64,000 bases of DNA from Sphingomonas aquatilis (GCF_014196115.1 NZ_JACIDB010000004.1:186001-250000); one strand, 5' to 3'; counted from the first letter of the stretch, positions 1-9,782 are shown. Translations and numbers: made by a program. The notes: generated by a model from the sequence alone, not told the origin.

Positions 1-130
1 GCGGGCTCGCCTCCGCTTCCTCGGGCGTCGCGAAATCGCGTGTGCCCGCGTCCATGACGATGCGGCCCGGCAGGAACTTGAGGGTCGCCGGATTGGGTGT
101 GGCTTCGGTCTCGATCAGCATGGGGGCCAT
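1..130 (-). CDS. NifU/Nfu family Fe-S scaffold protein, N-terminal part (cut by left edge)
   Basis: Only the first 43 residues lie in the window; the gene continues past the left edge. The visible protein contains MLIETEATPNPATLKFLPG, the typical opening of the Nfu N-terminal domain of NifU-like Fe-S carrier proteins (family knowledge). The C-terminal CxxC domain that would bind the cluster is not visible. An ATG at 130 has a weak AGGCGG five bases upstream; an in-frame ATG at 121 gives the form more usual for the family, so the start is uncertain by three residues. It lies 72 bases downstream of the SDR gene on the same strand, with a hairpin between them. Confidence 0.85.
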   Translation of the reverse strand, partial: MAPMLIETEATPNPATLKFLPGRIVMDAGTRDFATPEEAEASP

Positions 131-140
131 GTGGACCGCC

Positions 141-167
141 TGCGGCTGCGGATCAAGCACAGCCGCA
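141..167. other. Hairpin between the SDR and Nfu genes
   Basis: TGCGGCTG at 141-148 and CAGCCGCA at 160-167 form a perfect 8-bp inverted repeat with an 11-base loop. It lies 36 bases past the stop of the SDR gene. No T-run follows on the minus strand, so it is at best an attenuating or processing hairpin and not a classical intrinsic terminator. Confidence 0.3.
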
Positions 168-202
168 GAAAGGCTTTGTTTCCCGTCGCGAAGCGGGGAG
201 CC

Positions 203-910
203 TCAGCCCACCCGCTCGCGATGCCCCGCCGGGAAGCCCGCGATCGCCAGCGCCGCGATCCGATCCGCGACGACTTCCGGCGGCTTCACCGACTCCGGCG
301 CCTCGCCCGGATAGGCGCGCGCGCGCATCTTGGTCCGCGTCGCGCCGGGATCGAGGATCGCGGTCCGGATGCCGCTGATCTCGCTTGTCTCGTCGCCATA
401 GGCGCCGATCAGCGTCTCGAACGCCGCCTTGGACGCGCCATAGGCACCCCAATAGGCGCGCGGGTTGCGCCCGACGCTGGAGGTAACGCCGATCACCTTG
501 GCCGCCGGCGCCTTGCGCAGCATCGCATCGAACGCCTGGATCATGGCCACTTGCGCGCTGACGTTCAGCGTCAGCACCTGCGCGAATTCCTTGGGGTCGA
601 TCGCCGGCACCGCCGCCAGCGTGCCCAGCATGCCGGCGTTGAGCACCAGCACATCCAGCGCCTGCCAGCGTTCGCCGACCGCGCTCGCCAGCCGGGCGAT
701 GCTGTCGGTCTGCGTCATGTCCAGCGGGGCGATCGTCGCCGATCCGCCCGCGTCGAAAATCGTTTCCTCGACCGCCTCGAGGTCTTTCGCCGTCCGCGCG
801 GTCAGCACGACATGCGCGCCCGCCGCCGCCAGCGCGATCGCGGTCGCGGCGCCGATGCCGCGGCTGGCGCCGGTGACGAGCGCGAGCTGGTTTTCGAGTG
901 GTTTGGCCAT
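203..910 (-). CDS. SDR family NAD(P)-dependent oxidoreductase
   Basis: A 235-residue classical short-chain dehydrogenase/reductase, the usual length. TGASRGIG at residues 13-20 is the nucleotide-binding glycine motif and NAG at 91-93 the structural motif. S144/S145, Y157 and K161 (in YGASK) supply the catalytic triad. Substrate cannot be read from sequence. The ATG at 910 shares its A with the TGA stop of purF (TGATG), so the gene is probably translationally coupled to purF in one operon. The functional link to purine synthesis is not obvious; this gene order is common in sphingomonads as far as I recall. Confidence 0.9.
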   Translation of the reverse strand: MAKPLENQLALVTGASRGIGAATAIALAAAGAHVVLTARTAKDLEAVEETIFDAGGSATIAPLDMTQTDSIARLASAVGERWQALDVLVLNAGMLGTLAAVPAIDPKEFAQVLTLNVSAQVAMIQAFDAMLRKAPAAKVIGVTSSVGRNPRAYWGAYGASKAAFETLIGAYGDETSEISGIRTAILDPGATRTKMRARAYPGEAPESVKPPEVVADRIAALAIAGFPAGHRERVG

Positions 911-2382
911 CAGTTCACCCGCTCTTCGAGCATCGCGAACTGGTCGACGTCGGCGACATCGTCATGGTCGGTCAGCGTCGTCGGATAGTCGCCGGTGAAG
1001 CAGGCATCGCAATATTTCGGTAGCCGCGACGCGCGCTGTTCCTCGCCCAGCGCCTTGTACAGGCCGTCGATCGAGACGAAGGCGAGCGTGTCGGCATGGA
1101 TGAAGTCGGTCATGCCGCCGACGTCATGCTTGGCCGCGAGCAACTTGGCCCGCTCCGGCGTGTCGACGCCATAGAAGCAGCTGTGTCGCGTCGGGGGCGA
1201 CGCGATACGCATATGCACCTCGGCTGCGCCGGCATCGCGCATCATCTGCACGATCTTCAGGCTGGTCGTGCCGCGGACGATCGAATCGTCGATCAGCACG
1301 ATACGCTTGCCCTTGATCAGCGCCCGATTGGCATTGTGCTTCAGCTTCACGCCCAGATGACGCACCTTGTCGCCCGGCTGGATGAAGGTGCGGCCGACAT
1401 AATGCGAACGGATGATGCCCAGCTCGAACGGAATGCCCGATTCCTGCGCATAGCCGATCGCGGCGGGAACGCCCGAATCGGGCACCGGAATGACGAGGTC
1501 GGCCTCGACCGGCGCCTCGATCGCCAACTGCGCGCCGATCGCCTTGCGCACCGAATAGACCGACTGGTCGCCCGCGATCGAATCGGGGCGGCTGAAATAC
1601 ACCCATTCGAAGATGCACGGCCGCGGCGCCACCGCTTCGAACGGCTTGATCGAGCGGATGTCCGTACCCTGCACGATCACCAGTTCGCCCGGCTCCACCT
1701 GCCGTTCGAAGGTCGCGCCGCACACGTCGAGCGCCACGGTTTCGGATGCGAAGATCACCGCGCCGTCCAGGCGCCCCATCACCAGCGGCCGGATGCCGAG
1801 CGGATCGCGGCAGGCGATCATGCCCTCGGGCGTCATCACGACCAGGCTATAGGCGCCTTCGACCTGCTTCAGCGCATCGATGAATCGGTCGAGCAGCGTC
1901 CGGTAGTTCGACGTCGCGACGAGGTGGATGATCGTCTCGGTATCGCTGGTCGACTGGAAGATCGACCCGCGCCGCACCAGCTCACGCCGCAGCTTCATCG
2001 CGTTGGAAATATTGCCATTATGCGCGACCGCAAAGCCGCCGGTCGACAGGTCGGCGTACAGCGGCTGGACGTTGCGCAGCGCCGTCTCGCCGGTCGTCGA
2101 ATAGCGGACGTGGCCGACCGCGGTGGTACCGGGTAGCGCGCGGATCACGTCGTCGCGATCGAAATTACCCGCGACGTGGCCCATCGCGCGATGCGTGTGG
2201 AACAGCGTACCGTCGAAGCTGCTGATCCCGGCGGCTTCCTGTCCGCGATGCTGCAGGGCGTGCAGCCCCAGCGCGACCAGCGCGGCGGCACTATCGCTGC
2301 CGGACACGCCGAACACGCCGCATTCCTCGCGCAGCGTATCGCCGTCTTCGGTCGTGGTTTCGAACGGATTGGTAGTCAGCAT
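910..2382 (-). CDS. purF: Amidophosphoribosyltransferase PurF
   Basis: Catalyses the first committed step of purine synthesis, transferring glutamine amide nitrogen to PRPP. The 490-residue protein begins MLTTNPFETT. After a 20-residue propeptide comes EECGVFG, with C21 as the expected N-terminal nucleophile of the Ntn-hydrolase glutaminase domain. The C-terminal phosphoribosyltransferase domain has the PRPP motif VLIDDSIVRGTTS. Cysteines in SCFYG and KYCDACF fit the Fe-S-containing Bacillus-type enzymes (family knowledge). The reading frame extends upstream to 2445, but the ATG at 2382 matches the usual length; no strong Shine-Dalgarno is visible at either. First gene of an operon with the SDR gene. 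Confidence 0.95.
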   Translation of the reverse strand: MLTTNPFETTTEDGDTLREECGVFGVSGSDSAAALVALGLHALQHRGQEAAGISSFDGTLFHTHRAMGHVAGNFDRDDVIRALPGTTAVGHVRYSTTGETALRNVQPLYADLSTGGFAVAHNGNISNAMKLRRELVRRGSIFQSTSDTETIIHLVATSNYRTLLDRFIDALKQVEGAYSLVVMTPEGMIACRDPLGIRPLVMGRLDGAVIFASETVALDVCGATFERQVEPGELVIVQGTDIRSIKPFEAVAPRPCIFEWVYFSRPDSIAGDQSVYSVRKAIGAQLAIEAPVEADLVIPVPDSGVPAAIGYAQESGIPFELGIIRSHYVGRTFIQPGDKVRHLGVKLKHNANRALIKGKRIVLIDDSIVRGTTSLKIVQMMRDAGAAEVHMRIASPPTRHSCFYGVDTPERAKLLAAKHDVGGMTDFIHADTLAFVSIDGLYKALGEEQRASRLPKYCDACFTGDYPTTLTDHDDVADVDQFAMLEERVN

Positions 2383-2513
2383 GGGGAGGGGGCTCACATG
2401 ACGGCGGGTGGCCATATAGGAGCGCAATCCGGCTTTGTCGCGCATTTGTCATGACCGATCGAACCGTTTCCCCTGCCTGCTCGTTGTGGCGCTTTCGGGA
2501 GTGGAGTCGGACG

Positions 2514-2765
2514 ATGGCGAAGGATCACGGCGCACAGATCAAGGACGACGGCCTGTACGAAGAGCTGCGCAAACAGGGCAATTCGAAGGAAAAGGCCGCG
2601 CGCATCGCCAACGCCAAGGCGAACGGATCGCTCGACCACAAGGCGACGCACCTCGAAGATCGCACCAAGGCAGACCTGCTGAAGGAAGCGCGCGAGATCG
2701 GCATCGAAGGCCGATCGACGATGGACAAACCCGCTCTGATAAAGGCGATCCGCGGGCATAAGTGA
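2514..2765 (+). CDS. Small DUF7218/Rho-N-like protein
   Basis: An 83-residue charged protein rich in Lys, Glu and Ala. The C-terminal half (TKADLLKEAREIGIEG, then MDKPALIKAI) resembles the Rho N-terminal helix-extended-helix fold, which often binds nucleic acid. The N-terminal half carries KQGNSKEKAARIANAKA, typical of small proteobacterial Rho-N-like proteins. The ATG at 2514 is chosen because GGAG at 2503-2506 sits seven bases upstream; an in-frame upstream extension to 2451 has no such support. Divergent from purF. Role unknown; a DNA- or RNA-associated protein is inferred only from the fold. Confidence 0.75.
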   Translation: MAKDHGAQIKDDGLYEELRKQGNSKEKAARIANAKANGSLDHKATHLEDRTKADLLKEAREIGIEGRSTMDKPALIKAIRGHK

Positions 2766-3212
2766 GGGTCAATGCTAGAGGCGCGCGAACCTCGCCCCAC
2801 TTCACCCGTGACCCCGGACTCGTTCCGGGGTCCACTCCGCGGCTGGGGGATGGTAAGATGCTCTAGTCGACCCCCGGCGGCCCGGTGAACCCCGGACCAA
2901 GTCGGGGGTGACGGTGGGGTTTGCGGCCCCCTATCGCGCCCGCTGCCTTACCCTTAGGCCGCACGCCGCCCAAATCTTCCGGCCCCTTCGCTGCTGGCAC
3001 CGGCGAGGACACCGCCTTCGCCGCGGCCACCCGCACCGCGCCCAGCAACGCCTGATGCTTCATGCACTGCCGCCGTCCCACATCCCCCGTCACCCCGGAC
3101 TTGTTCCGGGGTCCACTCCGCGGCTGGGGGAACGGCAAGAGGCTCTAGTCGACCCCCCGGCGGCCCGGTGGACCCCGGACCAAGTCCGGGGTGACGGCGC
3201 GTTTGCGGATGC
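2766..3212. repeat. Gene-free gap with paired palindromes and a duplicated gene tail
   Basis: No intact gene. Palindromes built on CCCCGGAC-TTGT-TCCGGGG lie at 2811-2833, 2884-2914 (inverted partner), 3089-3114 and 3170-3195 (inverted partner), that is, two copies of a paired REP-like unit. Between the pairs, about 2955-3075 repeats the last 120 bases of the adjacent hydrolase gene (3246-3362), with an offset of 281-287 bases for the whole unit. The duplicated tail still translates on the minus strand with clear similarity but has no start of its own. Confidence 0.8.
2955..3075 (-). pseudogene. Vestigial duplicate of the 3' end of the SleB-like hydrolase gene
   Basis: On the minus strand this stretch encodes RRQCMKHQALLGAVRVAAAK followed by a segment ending KGPEDLGGVRPKG. 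The C-terminus of the neighbouring hydrolase has RRQCMKQQVLLSAVPVAAAT followed by a segment ending KGPEDLGGVRRKG. The copy lies outside the gene, beyond its stop at 3213, and has no start or domain. It is best read as the remnant of a tandem duplication of palindrome plus gene tail. Confidence 0.75.
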
Positions 3213-4529
3213 CTACCGGCCGCCCGACACGGCATCACCCTTACGCCGCACGCCGCCCAAATCCTCCGGCCCCTTCGCCACCGGAACAGCCGCGGGCACC
3301 GCCGTCGCCGCAGCCACCGGCACGGCGCTCAGCAACACCTGCTGCTTCATACACTGCCGCCGGTCCGCGCGTTTGGTGAGCGTACAATTCCACAACGGTC
3401 GTTCGATCCCCGCATCCCGATCGCGCCAGTAACTGAACGCCATTGCCGCCACTTGCTCGGTCGTCAGCGGCGTCGCGGCGGGCGTGGCGGCGGCTTCGGT
3501 CCAGCCCGAAAAACGGCAGGTCTTGCGCTCGCCGCAGGCCTTCATCGCCACCGCGGGATACAGGTCCGGCATCACGCCCTTGGGCAGCGTCGCGAGGATC
3601 GTCTCGTTCGTCCCGTCCGCCACCGGCGCCGTCGCTGCGACCGTCGCGGCCGCACCATCGTCGCCCAGCATCCCCAACGCCTCCGCCGCATCGAGCAGCG
3701 CGGTATCCGCCTCGGCGAGCGCCGCGCCGGTCTTATGCGCATCGGACACGGGGGCGAGCTGGGCGATCACGGGCTCCGCGGAGCTCACCTGTCGGTTGAA
3801 CGCGGGCGGCGTGCCCCACCAGCCCGTCCAGCGGAAAAACAGATGGCTGTGCACCGCGACCACCTTGTCCAGGCTCGTCTGCCAATAGGGGACGACCCAG
3901 TCGGTATGGTAATGCGTCGCATAGCCGACCGGTCGATAGACCGCGCCCGACAAGGCTGCGTCCGCCACGCCGCGTGCGCGTCGCCATTGGTCCGCGGTCG
4001 GGGTCCAGCGGCTGAGCGCATGGTCGCACGCGAAGCTGAACTGGCAGCCCGTGCTGCGCTCCTGCCCTTCGAAGATTACCCCACAGATCGTCTTCGGAAA
4101 CGCCGGATGCCGCAGCCGGTTGAGCACCACCTGCGCGACCGCGCGCTCGCCTTCGGCATCGTCGCCCGCCTCGTACAGCACCCCTGCCGCCATGCAGTCG
4201 AGCGCCCGCGCCCGATCCTCCGCGCCCCCGGCGAAGCGGAACGGCCGCGCCGCCGGATTAGGCAAGGTAGAGAAGGGGATGGCGTCATTGTACGCCTTGG
4301 CATCCTCGGCCGACAGGTCGACGAACGCGACCGGCTCGACGTCCGGCACTTCGGCGGCGGGTACGACGTGGCGCGGGGGAAGCCGGACCGCCTTATGCGC
4401 TTTTGGGATCGCCGGCGGGTGCGCCACTACCCACGCCGGCACGCCGATCGCCAACAAGGCGGTGACGGCCAGCACGGGGCGCAGCCAAAGGGGGTAGGGG
4501 GCCGCGCCGCCGTGATTCGCCGAAGTCAT
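3213..4529 (-). CDS. Cell wall hydrolase of SleB (Hydrolase_2) family
   Basis: A 438-residue envelope protein. An N-terminal hydrophobic segment (about residues 15-36) is a signal anchor. The SleB-type lytic domain spans about residues 108-225; AAGVLYEAG holds the likely catalytic E120, followed by VVLNRLRHPAFP, and the domain includes the typical GCQFSFACD. The family cleaves peptidoglycan, in spore germination in Bacillus and in wall remodelling elsewhere. The C-terminal third is Ala-rich and then carries a Cys-containing tail (KTCRFSGW, WNCTL, RRQCMKQQ) with no function I can assign. The ATG at 4529 is the natural start. The last 120 bases are duplicated downstream, so the current C-terminus may be of recent origin. 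Confidence 0.85.
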   Translation of the reverse strand: MTSANHGGAAPYPLWLRPVLAVTALLAIGVPAWVVAHPPAIPKAHKAVRLPPRHVVPAAEVPDVEPVAFVDLSAEDAKAYNDAIPFSTLPNPAARPFRFAGGAEDRARALDCMAAGVLYEAGDDAEGERAVAQVVLNRLRHPAFPKTICGVIFEGQERSTGCQFSFACDHALSRWTPTADQWRRARGVADAALSGAVYRPVGYATHYHTDWVVPYWQTSLDKVVAVHSHLFFRWTGWWGTPPAFNRQVSSAEPVIAQLAPVSDAHKTGAALAEADTALLDAAEALGMLGDDGAAATVAATAPVADGTNETILATLPKGVMPDLYPAVAMKACGERKTCRFSGWTEAAATPAATPLTTEQVAAMAFSYWRDRDAGIERPLWNCTLTKRADRRQCMKQQVLLSAVPVAAATAVPAAVPVAKGPEDLGGVRRKGDAVSGGR

Positions 4530-4591
4530 TACGGCTGCGTGTGCTTCGCCTTGGGGCCGGAAGCAATCCGGCGTCCACTCGCCCCATCCTC

Positions 4592-4685
4592 GTCATCCCC
4601 GCGAAGGCGGGGATCCAGACACGCTACCGTTGCGAATCAAGCTGGGAGCTCAGCCAGTCTGGATTCCCACCTGCACGGGAATGAC
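4592..4685. repeat. Paired palindromic (REP-like) element
   Basis: GTCATCCCCGCGAAGGCGGG begins a hairpin at 4592-4620, and an imperfect inverted partner ending GGGAATGAC lies at 4657-4685. It is placed between cysK and the SleB-like gene. The same GTCAT(C/T)CC(C/G)GCGAA type recurs at 18.1-18.35 kb. Confidence 0.7.
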
Positions 4686-4705
4686 GGAAATGGGTTAGAT
4701 GTGCC

Positions 4706-5626
4706 TCACTGCTCCGGCAGGAAGTCCGGCACCGACAGATAACGCTCGCCCGTGTCGTAATTGAACCCGAGCACGCGCGCATTGTCCGGCAGGTCCGGCA
4801 GCTTCTGCAGGATCGCCGCCAGCGTCGCGCCCGACGAAATACCGACGAGAATGCCCTCTTCGCGCGCCGAGCGTCGCGCCATGTCCTTGGCGACCGCGGC
4901 ATCCACCTCGATCACCCCGTCCAGCGCCTGGGTATGCAAGTTGCGCGGGATGAAGCCCGCCCCGATCCCCTGGATCGGGTGCGGCCCGGGCTGGCCGCCC
5001 GCGATCACCGGCGAGGCCGCTGGCTCGACCGCGAAGACCTTCAGGTTCGGCCATGCCTTCTTCAGCGTCTCGGCAACGCCCGTGATATGGCCGCCGGTGC
5101 CGACGCCGGTGATGATGACGTCGATCGGCGAATCGCGGAAGTCGTTCAGGATTTCCTGCGCCGTCGTGCGGACATGGACATCGACGTTCGCCCCGTTTTC
5201 GAACTGCTGCGGCATCCACGCACCCGGCGTCGCATGGACCAGCTCGATCGCGCGCTCGATCGCGCCCTTCATGCCCTTTTCGCGCGGGGTAAGGTCGAAG
5301 GTCGCGCCATAGGCGAGCATCAGCCGCCGCCGCTCCAGCGACATCGATTCGGGCATGACGAGGATCAGCTTATAGCCCTTCACCGCCGCGACCATGGCGA
5401 GGCCGACGCCAGTATTGCCGCTGGTCGGTTCGATGATCGTGCCGCCGGGCTTCAGGTCGCCGTTCGCCTCCGCCGCCTCGACCATGGCGAGCGCGATCCG
5501 GTCCTTGATCGATCCGCCGGGGTTCGACCGTTCCGATTTGATCCAGACCTCCGAATCGGGGAACAGCTTCGACACGCGGATGTGCGGCGTGTTGCCGATC
5601 GTTTCCAGGATGGTGTTGGCCTTCAT
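4706..5626 (-). CDS. cysK: Cysteine synthase A
   Basis: O-acetylserine (thiol)-lyase making cysteine from O-acetylserine and sulfide. The 306-residue PLP fold-type II protein has NPGGSIKDR with the Schiff-base K41, the phosphate-binding SGNTGVGLA at 69-77, the [11 protein letters not shown] loop and GISSGA near the C-terminus. The ATG at 5626 overlaps the TGA of the upstream MFS gene by four bases (ATGA at 5623-5626), so the two are cotranscribed. A second, more distant member of the same fold is encoded at 37.3-38.4 kb. Confidence 0.93.
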   Translation of the reverse strand: MKANTILETIGNTPHIRVSKLFPDSEVWIKSERSNPGGSIKDRIALAMVEAAEANGDLKPGGTIIEPTSGNTGVGLAMVAAVKGYKLILVMPESMSLERRRLMLAYGATFDLTPREKGMKGAIERAIELVHATPGAWMPQQFENGANVDVHVRTTAQEILNDFRDSPIDVIITGVGTGGHITGVAETLKKAWPNLKVFAVEPAASPVIAGGQPGPHPIQGIGAGFIPRNLHTQALDGVIEVDAAVAKDMARRSAREEGILVGISSGATLAAILQKLPDLPDNARVLGFNYDTGERYLSVPDFLPEQ

Positions 5627-6978
5627 GGCTTGGCGTCTCCGTGGCTAGGTTCGGTTTGCAGGATTTCTGGCGGGTCAAAGGTTCGCGCGGCGCCGAGTTC
5701 CGGAAACAGCCGCGCCCACAGCAAGGTCACACCGATCGCGCCCAGCCCGCCGAACACGACCGCGCCCACCGGGCCGAGCAGCGAGGCCATCACCCCGCTC
5801 TCGAATTCGCCCAGCTCGTTGGACGCCGAAATGGTCAGCTGCGACACCGCGCTCACCCGCCCACGCATCGCATCGGGGGTGTGGAGCTGGATCAGCGACT
5901 GGCGGACGTACACCGACACCATGTCCGCGCCGCCCGCGACGATCAGCGCGACGAGGCTGAGCAGGAACGCCGGATGGACGAACACCGCGACGCTGCCGAG
6001 CTGAACCGTCCGCGTCGCCAGGCCGAGCGCGCCGGTGACGTGGCTTGCGATGCCGAAGGTCAGGATGGACAGGCCGAACACGACGACCGCGGCGAGCATC
6101 TTGACGCCGACATTGGTGGTCATCGGCTTGAACGAGAACCAGATCGCGGTAGTCGCCGCGCCGATCCCCATGCCCGCAGCCAGCACGCCCAGGCCCTGCG
6201 ACCCGACATGCAGGATGTCGCGCGCATAGACAGGCAGCAGCGAGGTCGCACCGGCGAGCAGCACCGCGAACAGGTCGAGCGTGATCGCCGCCTGCACCAG
6301 CCGGTTGCGGCGGACGTAGGAAAAGCCCTCGGCGATTCGCGCCAGCGGCCGGTGGTCGGGCTGCGACGGCGGCTGCGGCACAGGGCCGATCAGGAACATG
6401 AAGGTCAGCGCGACCGCGAACAGCGCGGTGGCGACGCCATAGGCGACCTCGGGGTGGATGGCGTAGAGCAGCCCGCCGACGCTGGGACCGGCGATCGTGC
6501 CCACCTGCCACGCGATCGAGCTGACTGCGATCGCGGTCGGCAGGCTCTCGCGCGGCACCAGATTGGGCGCGAGCGCCGAATAGGCGGGGCCCGAAAATGC
6601 CCGCGCCACGCCGAACGCCACGGCCGCGGCGAACAGCGCGATCAGCGTCAGGCGCCCCGACCAGGTCAGAAACCACAGCATCCCCGCCGTAGCGACCAGC
6701 AGCGCGGTGGTGCTCCGCACGATCCAGCGTCGGTCGACGCTGTCGGCGACCAGGCCCGTGACCGGGGTCAGCAGGAACAGCGGCACGAACTGCGCAAAGC
6801 CGATCATGCCCAGCATGAACGCCGCCTGCCGCACGTCCATCGTCACACGCGCCAGATTGTAGACCTGCCAGCCGATGACGATCGACATCGCAGATACGGC
6901 GATCGTCCCGCTGAACCGCGACAGCCAATAGGCGCGGAAGTTGGCGATGCGGAACGGATGGACGGGGCGCGTGCTCAT
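5623..6978 (-). CDS. MFS transporter
   Basis: A 451-residue integral membrane protein with about 12 hydrophobic segments and the arrangement of drug/proton-antiporter type major facilitator exporters. After [20 protein letters not shown] the first membrane helix begins. A loop-2 motif ([15 protein letters not shown]) fits the conserved G-x-x-x-D-R-x-x-R signature. Substrate unknown; coupling with cysK by an ATGA overlap could suggest export of a sulfur compound or amino acid, but this is only context. The ATG at 6978 is preferred because the longer frame to 7044 runs into a dispersed repeat. Confidence 0.85.
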   Translation of the reverse strand: MSTRPVHPFRIANFRAYWLSRFSGTIAVSAMSIVIGWQVYNLARVTMDVRQAAFMLGMIGFAQFVPLFLLTPVTGLVADSVDRRWIVRSTTALLVATAGMLWFLTWSGRLTLIALFAAAVAFGVARAFSGPAYSALAPNLVPRESLPTAIAVSSIAWQVGTIAGPSVGGLLYAIHPEVAYGVATALFAVALTFMFLIGPVPQPPSQPDHRPLARIAEGFSYVRRNRLVQAAITLDLFAVLLAGATSLLPVYARDILHVGSQGLGVLAAGMGIGAATTAIWFSFKPMTTNVGVKMLAAVVVFGLSILTFGIASHVTGALGLATRTVQLGSVAVFVHPAFLLSLVALIVAGGADMVSVYVRQSLIQLHTPDAMRGRVSAVSQLTISASNELGEFESGVMASLLGPVGAVVFGGLGAIGVTLLWARLFPELGAARTFDPPEILQTEPSHGDAKP

Positions 6979-7043
6979 GTCGGACGAGCTTTGGCGTGGG
7001 CCGAGGGGAAGGGCAACATAGTTGCGCTTTTGCTGGCAGAGCA

Positions 7044-7103
7044 AAGTCCTCCCCCGCTAGGGGGAGGTGGCGCCGCGAAGCGGTGACGGAGGGGGAGGGG
7101 GCG
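7044..7103 (+). repeat. Dispersed intergenic repeat, family A (with companion at 7126-7187)
   Basis: Begins AGTCCTCCCCCGC, passes through GGTGGCGCCGCG and CGGTGACGGAGGGGG. The reverse complement of nearly the same sequence lies at about 20289-20348 and 20537-20590, and a related copy at 20440-20505. The companion at 7126-7187 starts CGCCCCCTCCACCACGG and ends GAGGGAGGACT, so the two face each other. Confidence 0.75.
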
Positions 7104-7233
7104 GCCAGCTTCCCGTATGCGGGCGCGCCCCCTCCACCACGGCCTTGCGGCCGCGGTCCCCCTCCCCCGCTGAAGCGAGGGAGGACTGAACCCCACCAGA
7201 AACGCTACGTCACAGCCATCTTACCCCAGGGAA

Positions 7234-7263
7234 TTGATGTTCCCCGTGAACCCGGCCTATAGG
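7234..7263 (+). promoter_or_regulatory. Candidate sigma-70-type promoter of pdhAB
   Basis: TTGATG at 7234-7239 and TATAGG at 7258-7263 are separated by 18 bases. Transcription would start near 7270, giving a leader of about 28 bases before the GTG start of pdhA. Based on consensus only. Confidence 0.45.
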
Positions 7264-7297
7264 CTCGGTCACATCCCCAGGACCGTTGAGGTAATAC

Positions 7298-8338
7298 GTG
7301 GCCAAATCGCCTGCTCCTCCCGCCGTACCGCTCAGCAATCGCGAGCGTCCCGCCGATCCCAAGCCGTTCGAGGCGACGAAGGAGCAACTGCTCGACTTCT
7401 ACAAGCAGATGCTGCTGATCCGCCGGTTCGAGGAAAAGGCGGGCCAGCTCTATGGCTTGGGCTTCATCGGCGGCTTCTGCCACCTGTACATCGGCCAGGA
7501 AGCGGTCGCGGTCGGCCTACAGTCGGCGCTGGACGGCGACAAGGATTCGGTGATCACCGGCTATCGCGACCACGGTCACATGCTCGCCTATGGCATCGAT
7601 CCCAAGGTGATCATGGCCGAACTGACCGGCCGTGCGGCCGGCATCAGCCGCGGCAAGGGCGGCTCGATGCACATGTTCTCGACCGAACATAAGTTCTACG
7701 GCGGCCACGGCATCGTCGGCGCGCAGGTGTCGCTCGGCACCGGCCTCGCCTTCGGCCACAAGTACAGCAACGACGGCGGCGTCTGCCTCGCCTATTTCGG
7801 TGACGGCGCGGCCAACCAGGGCCAGGTCTACGAAAGCTTCAACATGGCGGAGCTGTGGAAGCTCCCGATCATCTTCGTGATCGAGAACAACCAATACGCC
7901 ATGGGCACCAGCGTCAACCGCGCTTCGTCGGAAGACCAGCTCTATCGCCGCGGTGAAAGCTTCCGCATCCCTGGCATCCAGGTCGATGGCATGGACGTGC
8001 TCGCCTGCCGTGGCGCCGCGGAGGAAGCGCTCGCCTGGGTGCGCGCGGGCAAGGGGCCCGTCATCCTCGAGATGAAGACCTATCGCTACCGCGGCCACTC
8101 GATGTCCGACCCCGCCAAGTATCGCAGCCGCGAGGAAGTGCAGGGCGTTCGCGACAAGTCCGACCCCATCGACCACGTCAAGAAGCTGCTTGAGGGCCAC
8201 GGTGTGACCGAGGCCGATCTCAAGACGCTCGAACAGGATATCCGCAAGATCGTGAACGAAGCCGCCGATTTCGCCGAAAGCACGCCCGAGCCCGAAGAGG
8301 CCGAGCTGTATACCGACGTGCTGGTGGAGACGTACTGA
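7298..8338 (+). CDS. pdhA: Pyruvate dehydrogenase E1 component, alpha subunit
   Basis: The 346-residue alpha subunit of the E1 heterotetramer, which decarboxylates pyruvate using thiamine diphosphate. GHMLAYG and [10 protein letters not shown] are typical of the subunit. The ThDP/Mg motif runs from GDGAANQG to [11 protein letters not shown]. The phosphorylation-loop region [11 protein letters not shown] is present. Start is the GTG at 7298 with GAGG at 7288-7291 at good spacing. pdhB starts one base after the stop. The E2 and E3 genes are not in this window. Confidence 0.95.
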   Translation: MAKSPAPPAVPLSNRERPADPKPFEATKEQLLDFYKQMLLIRRFEEKAGQLYGLGFIGGFCHLYIGQEAVAVGLQSALDGDKDSVITGYRDHGHMLAYGIDPKVIMAELTGRAAGISRGKGGSMHMFSTEHKFYGGHGIVGAQVSLGTGLAFGHKYSNDGGVCLAYFGDGAANQGQVYESFNMAELWKLPIIFVIENNQYAMGTSVNRASSEDQLYRRGESFRIPGIQVDGMDVLACRGAAEEALAWVRAGKGPVILEMKTYRYRGHSMSDPAKYRSREEVQGVRDKSDPIDHVKKLLEGHGVTEADLKTLEQDIRKIVNEAADFAESTPEPEEAELYTDVLVETY

Positions 8339-8339
8339 G

Positions 8340-9740
8340 ATGGCGATCGAGATTAAGATGCCCGCGCTGTCCCCCACCATGGAGGAGGGCACGCTTGCCA
8401 AGTGGCTCGTGAAGGAAGGCGATCAGGTCAAGTCCGGCGACATCATGGCCGAGATCGAAACCGACAAGGCGACGATGGAATTCGAGGCCGTCGACGAAGG
8501 CACGATCGGCAAGATTGTCGTCGCCGAGGGCACCGATAACGTGAAGGTCGGCGAAGTCATCGCCATGCTGCTCGAAGACGGCGAGAGCGCCGATTCGGTC
8601 GCCACGACGAAGAGCGACAGCCCCAAGGCGGACGAGAAGCCCGCCGATAAGGTCGAAGATTCCGCGCACCCGGCGCAGGAAAAGGTCGAGACGGGCACGC
8701 GCCAGATGTTCGAAGCGGCCGAGAACGAGGGCAAGCAGGACCCGGCGATCCCCGAAGGCACCGAGATGGTGAAGACCACCGTCCGCGAAGCGCTGCGCGA
8801 CGCGATGGCCGAGGAAATGCGTCGCGACGAGCGCGTGTTCGTGATGGGCGAAGAAGTCGCGCAGTACCAGGGCGCCTATAAGGTGACGCAGGGCCTGCTC
8901 GACGAATTCGGCGACAAGCGCGTCATCGACACGCCGATCACCGAATATGGCTTTGCCGGCGTCGGCACCGGTGCGGCGATGGGCGGCCTGCGTCCGATCA
9001 TCGAATTCATGACGTTCAACTTCGCCATGCAGGCGATCGACCACATCATCAATTCGGCCGCCAAGACCAACTACATGTCCGGCGGCCAGATGCGCTGCCC
9101 GATCGTGTTCCGCGGCCCCAACGGTGCGGCGAGCCGCGTCGGCGCGCAGCACAGCCAGAACTACGGTCCTTGGTATGCCAGCGTCCCCGGCCTGATCGTC
9201 ATCGCGCCCTATGACGCGGCCGACGCCAAGGGCCTGCTGAAGGCCGCGATCCGTAGCGAAGACCCCGTCGTCTTCCTCGAAAACGAGCTGATGTACGGCC
9301 GCTCGTTCGACGTGCCCAAGCTCGACGATCATGTCCTGCCGATCGGCAAGGCGCGGATCATGCGCGAAGGCAAGCACGTCACGCTCGTCAGCTATTCGAT
9401 CGGCGTCGGCCTCGCGCTCGAAGCCGCCGAAACGCTGGCCAAGGACGGCGTAGAGGCGGAGGTCATCGACTTGCGCACGCTGCGGCCGCTCGACACCAAG
9501 ACGGTGCTGAATAGCCTCGCCAAGACCAATCGCCTCGTCGTGGTCGAGGAAGGCTGGCCGACCTGCTCGATCGCCAGCGAGATCGCCGCGGTGGTAATGG
9601 AACAGGGCTTCGACGACCTCGACGCGCCGGTGCTGCGCGTCACCAACGAGGACGTGCCGCTGCCTTATGCCGCGAACCTCGAAAAGAAGGCGCTGATCGA
9701 CGCCGCGAAGATTGTGGCGACCGTCAAGAAGATCGTCTGA
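8340..9740 (+). CDS. pdhB: Pyruvate dehydrogenase E1 component, beta subunit, with N-terminal lipoyl domain
   Basis: A 466-residue protein with two parts. Residues 1-80 are a biotinyl/lipoyl domain with the lipoylated lysine in [13 protein letters not shown]. An Ala/Lys/Asp-rich linker follows, then the E1-beta transketolase-like domain (from about residue 140), including [14 protein letters not shown] and [13 protein letters not shown] lipoyl domain fused to E1-beta is a known alphaproteobacterial variant. Cotranscribed with pdhA, one base after its stop. Followed by a hairpin at 9750-9776 and then the convergent pilus genes. Confidence 0.95.
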   Translation: MAIEIKMPALSPTMEEGTLAKWLVKEGDQVKSGDIMAEIETDKATMEFEAVDEGTIGKIVVAEGTDNVKVGEVIAMLLEDGESADSVATTKSDSPKADEKPADKVEDSAHPAQEKVETGTRQMFEAAENEGKQDPAIPEGTEMVKTTVREALRDAMAEEMRRDERVFVMGEEVAQYQGAYKVTQGLLDEFGDKRVIDTPITEYGFAGVGTGAAMGGLRPIIEFMTFNFAMQAIDHIINSAAKTNYMSGGQMRCPIVFRGPNGAASRVGAQHSQNYGPWYASVPGLIVIAPYDAADAKGLLKAAIRSEDPVVFLENELMYGRSFDVPKLDDHVLPIGKARIMREGKHVTLVSYSIGVGLALEAAETLAKDGVEAEVIDLRTLRPLDTKTVLNSLAKTNRLVVVEEGWPTCSIASEIAAVVMEQGFDDLDAPVLRVTNEDVPLPYAANLEKKALIDAAKIVATVKKIV

Positions 9741-9749
9741 TACGGACGG

Positions 9750-9776
9750 GAAGGGGGCGGCGCTGCCGTCCCCTTC
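9750..9776. terminator. Hairpin between convergent pdhB and tadE-like gene
   Basis: GAAGGGGGCGGC at 9750-9761 pairs with GCCGTCCCCTTC at 9765-9776 (one G-T pair) around the triloop GCT. It lies between the stop codons of convergent genes and could terminate both, although no clear T-run follows on either strand. Confidence 0.5.
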
Positions 9777-9782
9777 GACCGC

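Larger units (their letters stand above)
6979..7297. other. Divergent gap: dispersed repeats plus pdhA promoter region
   Basis: Between the divergent MFS and pdhA genes. It holds two GC-rich repeats, 7044-7103 and 7126-7187, of the AGTCCTCCCCCGC family also seen at 20.3-20.6 kb, then a candidate promoter directly upstream of pdhA. No coding sequence recognised. Confidence 0.7.
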
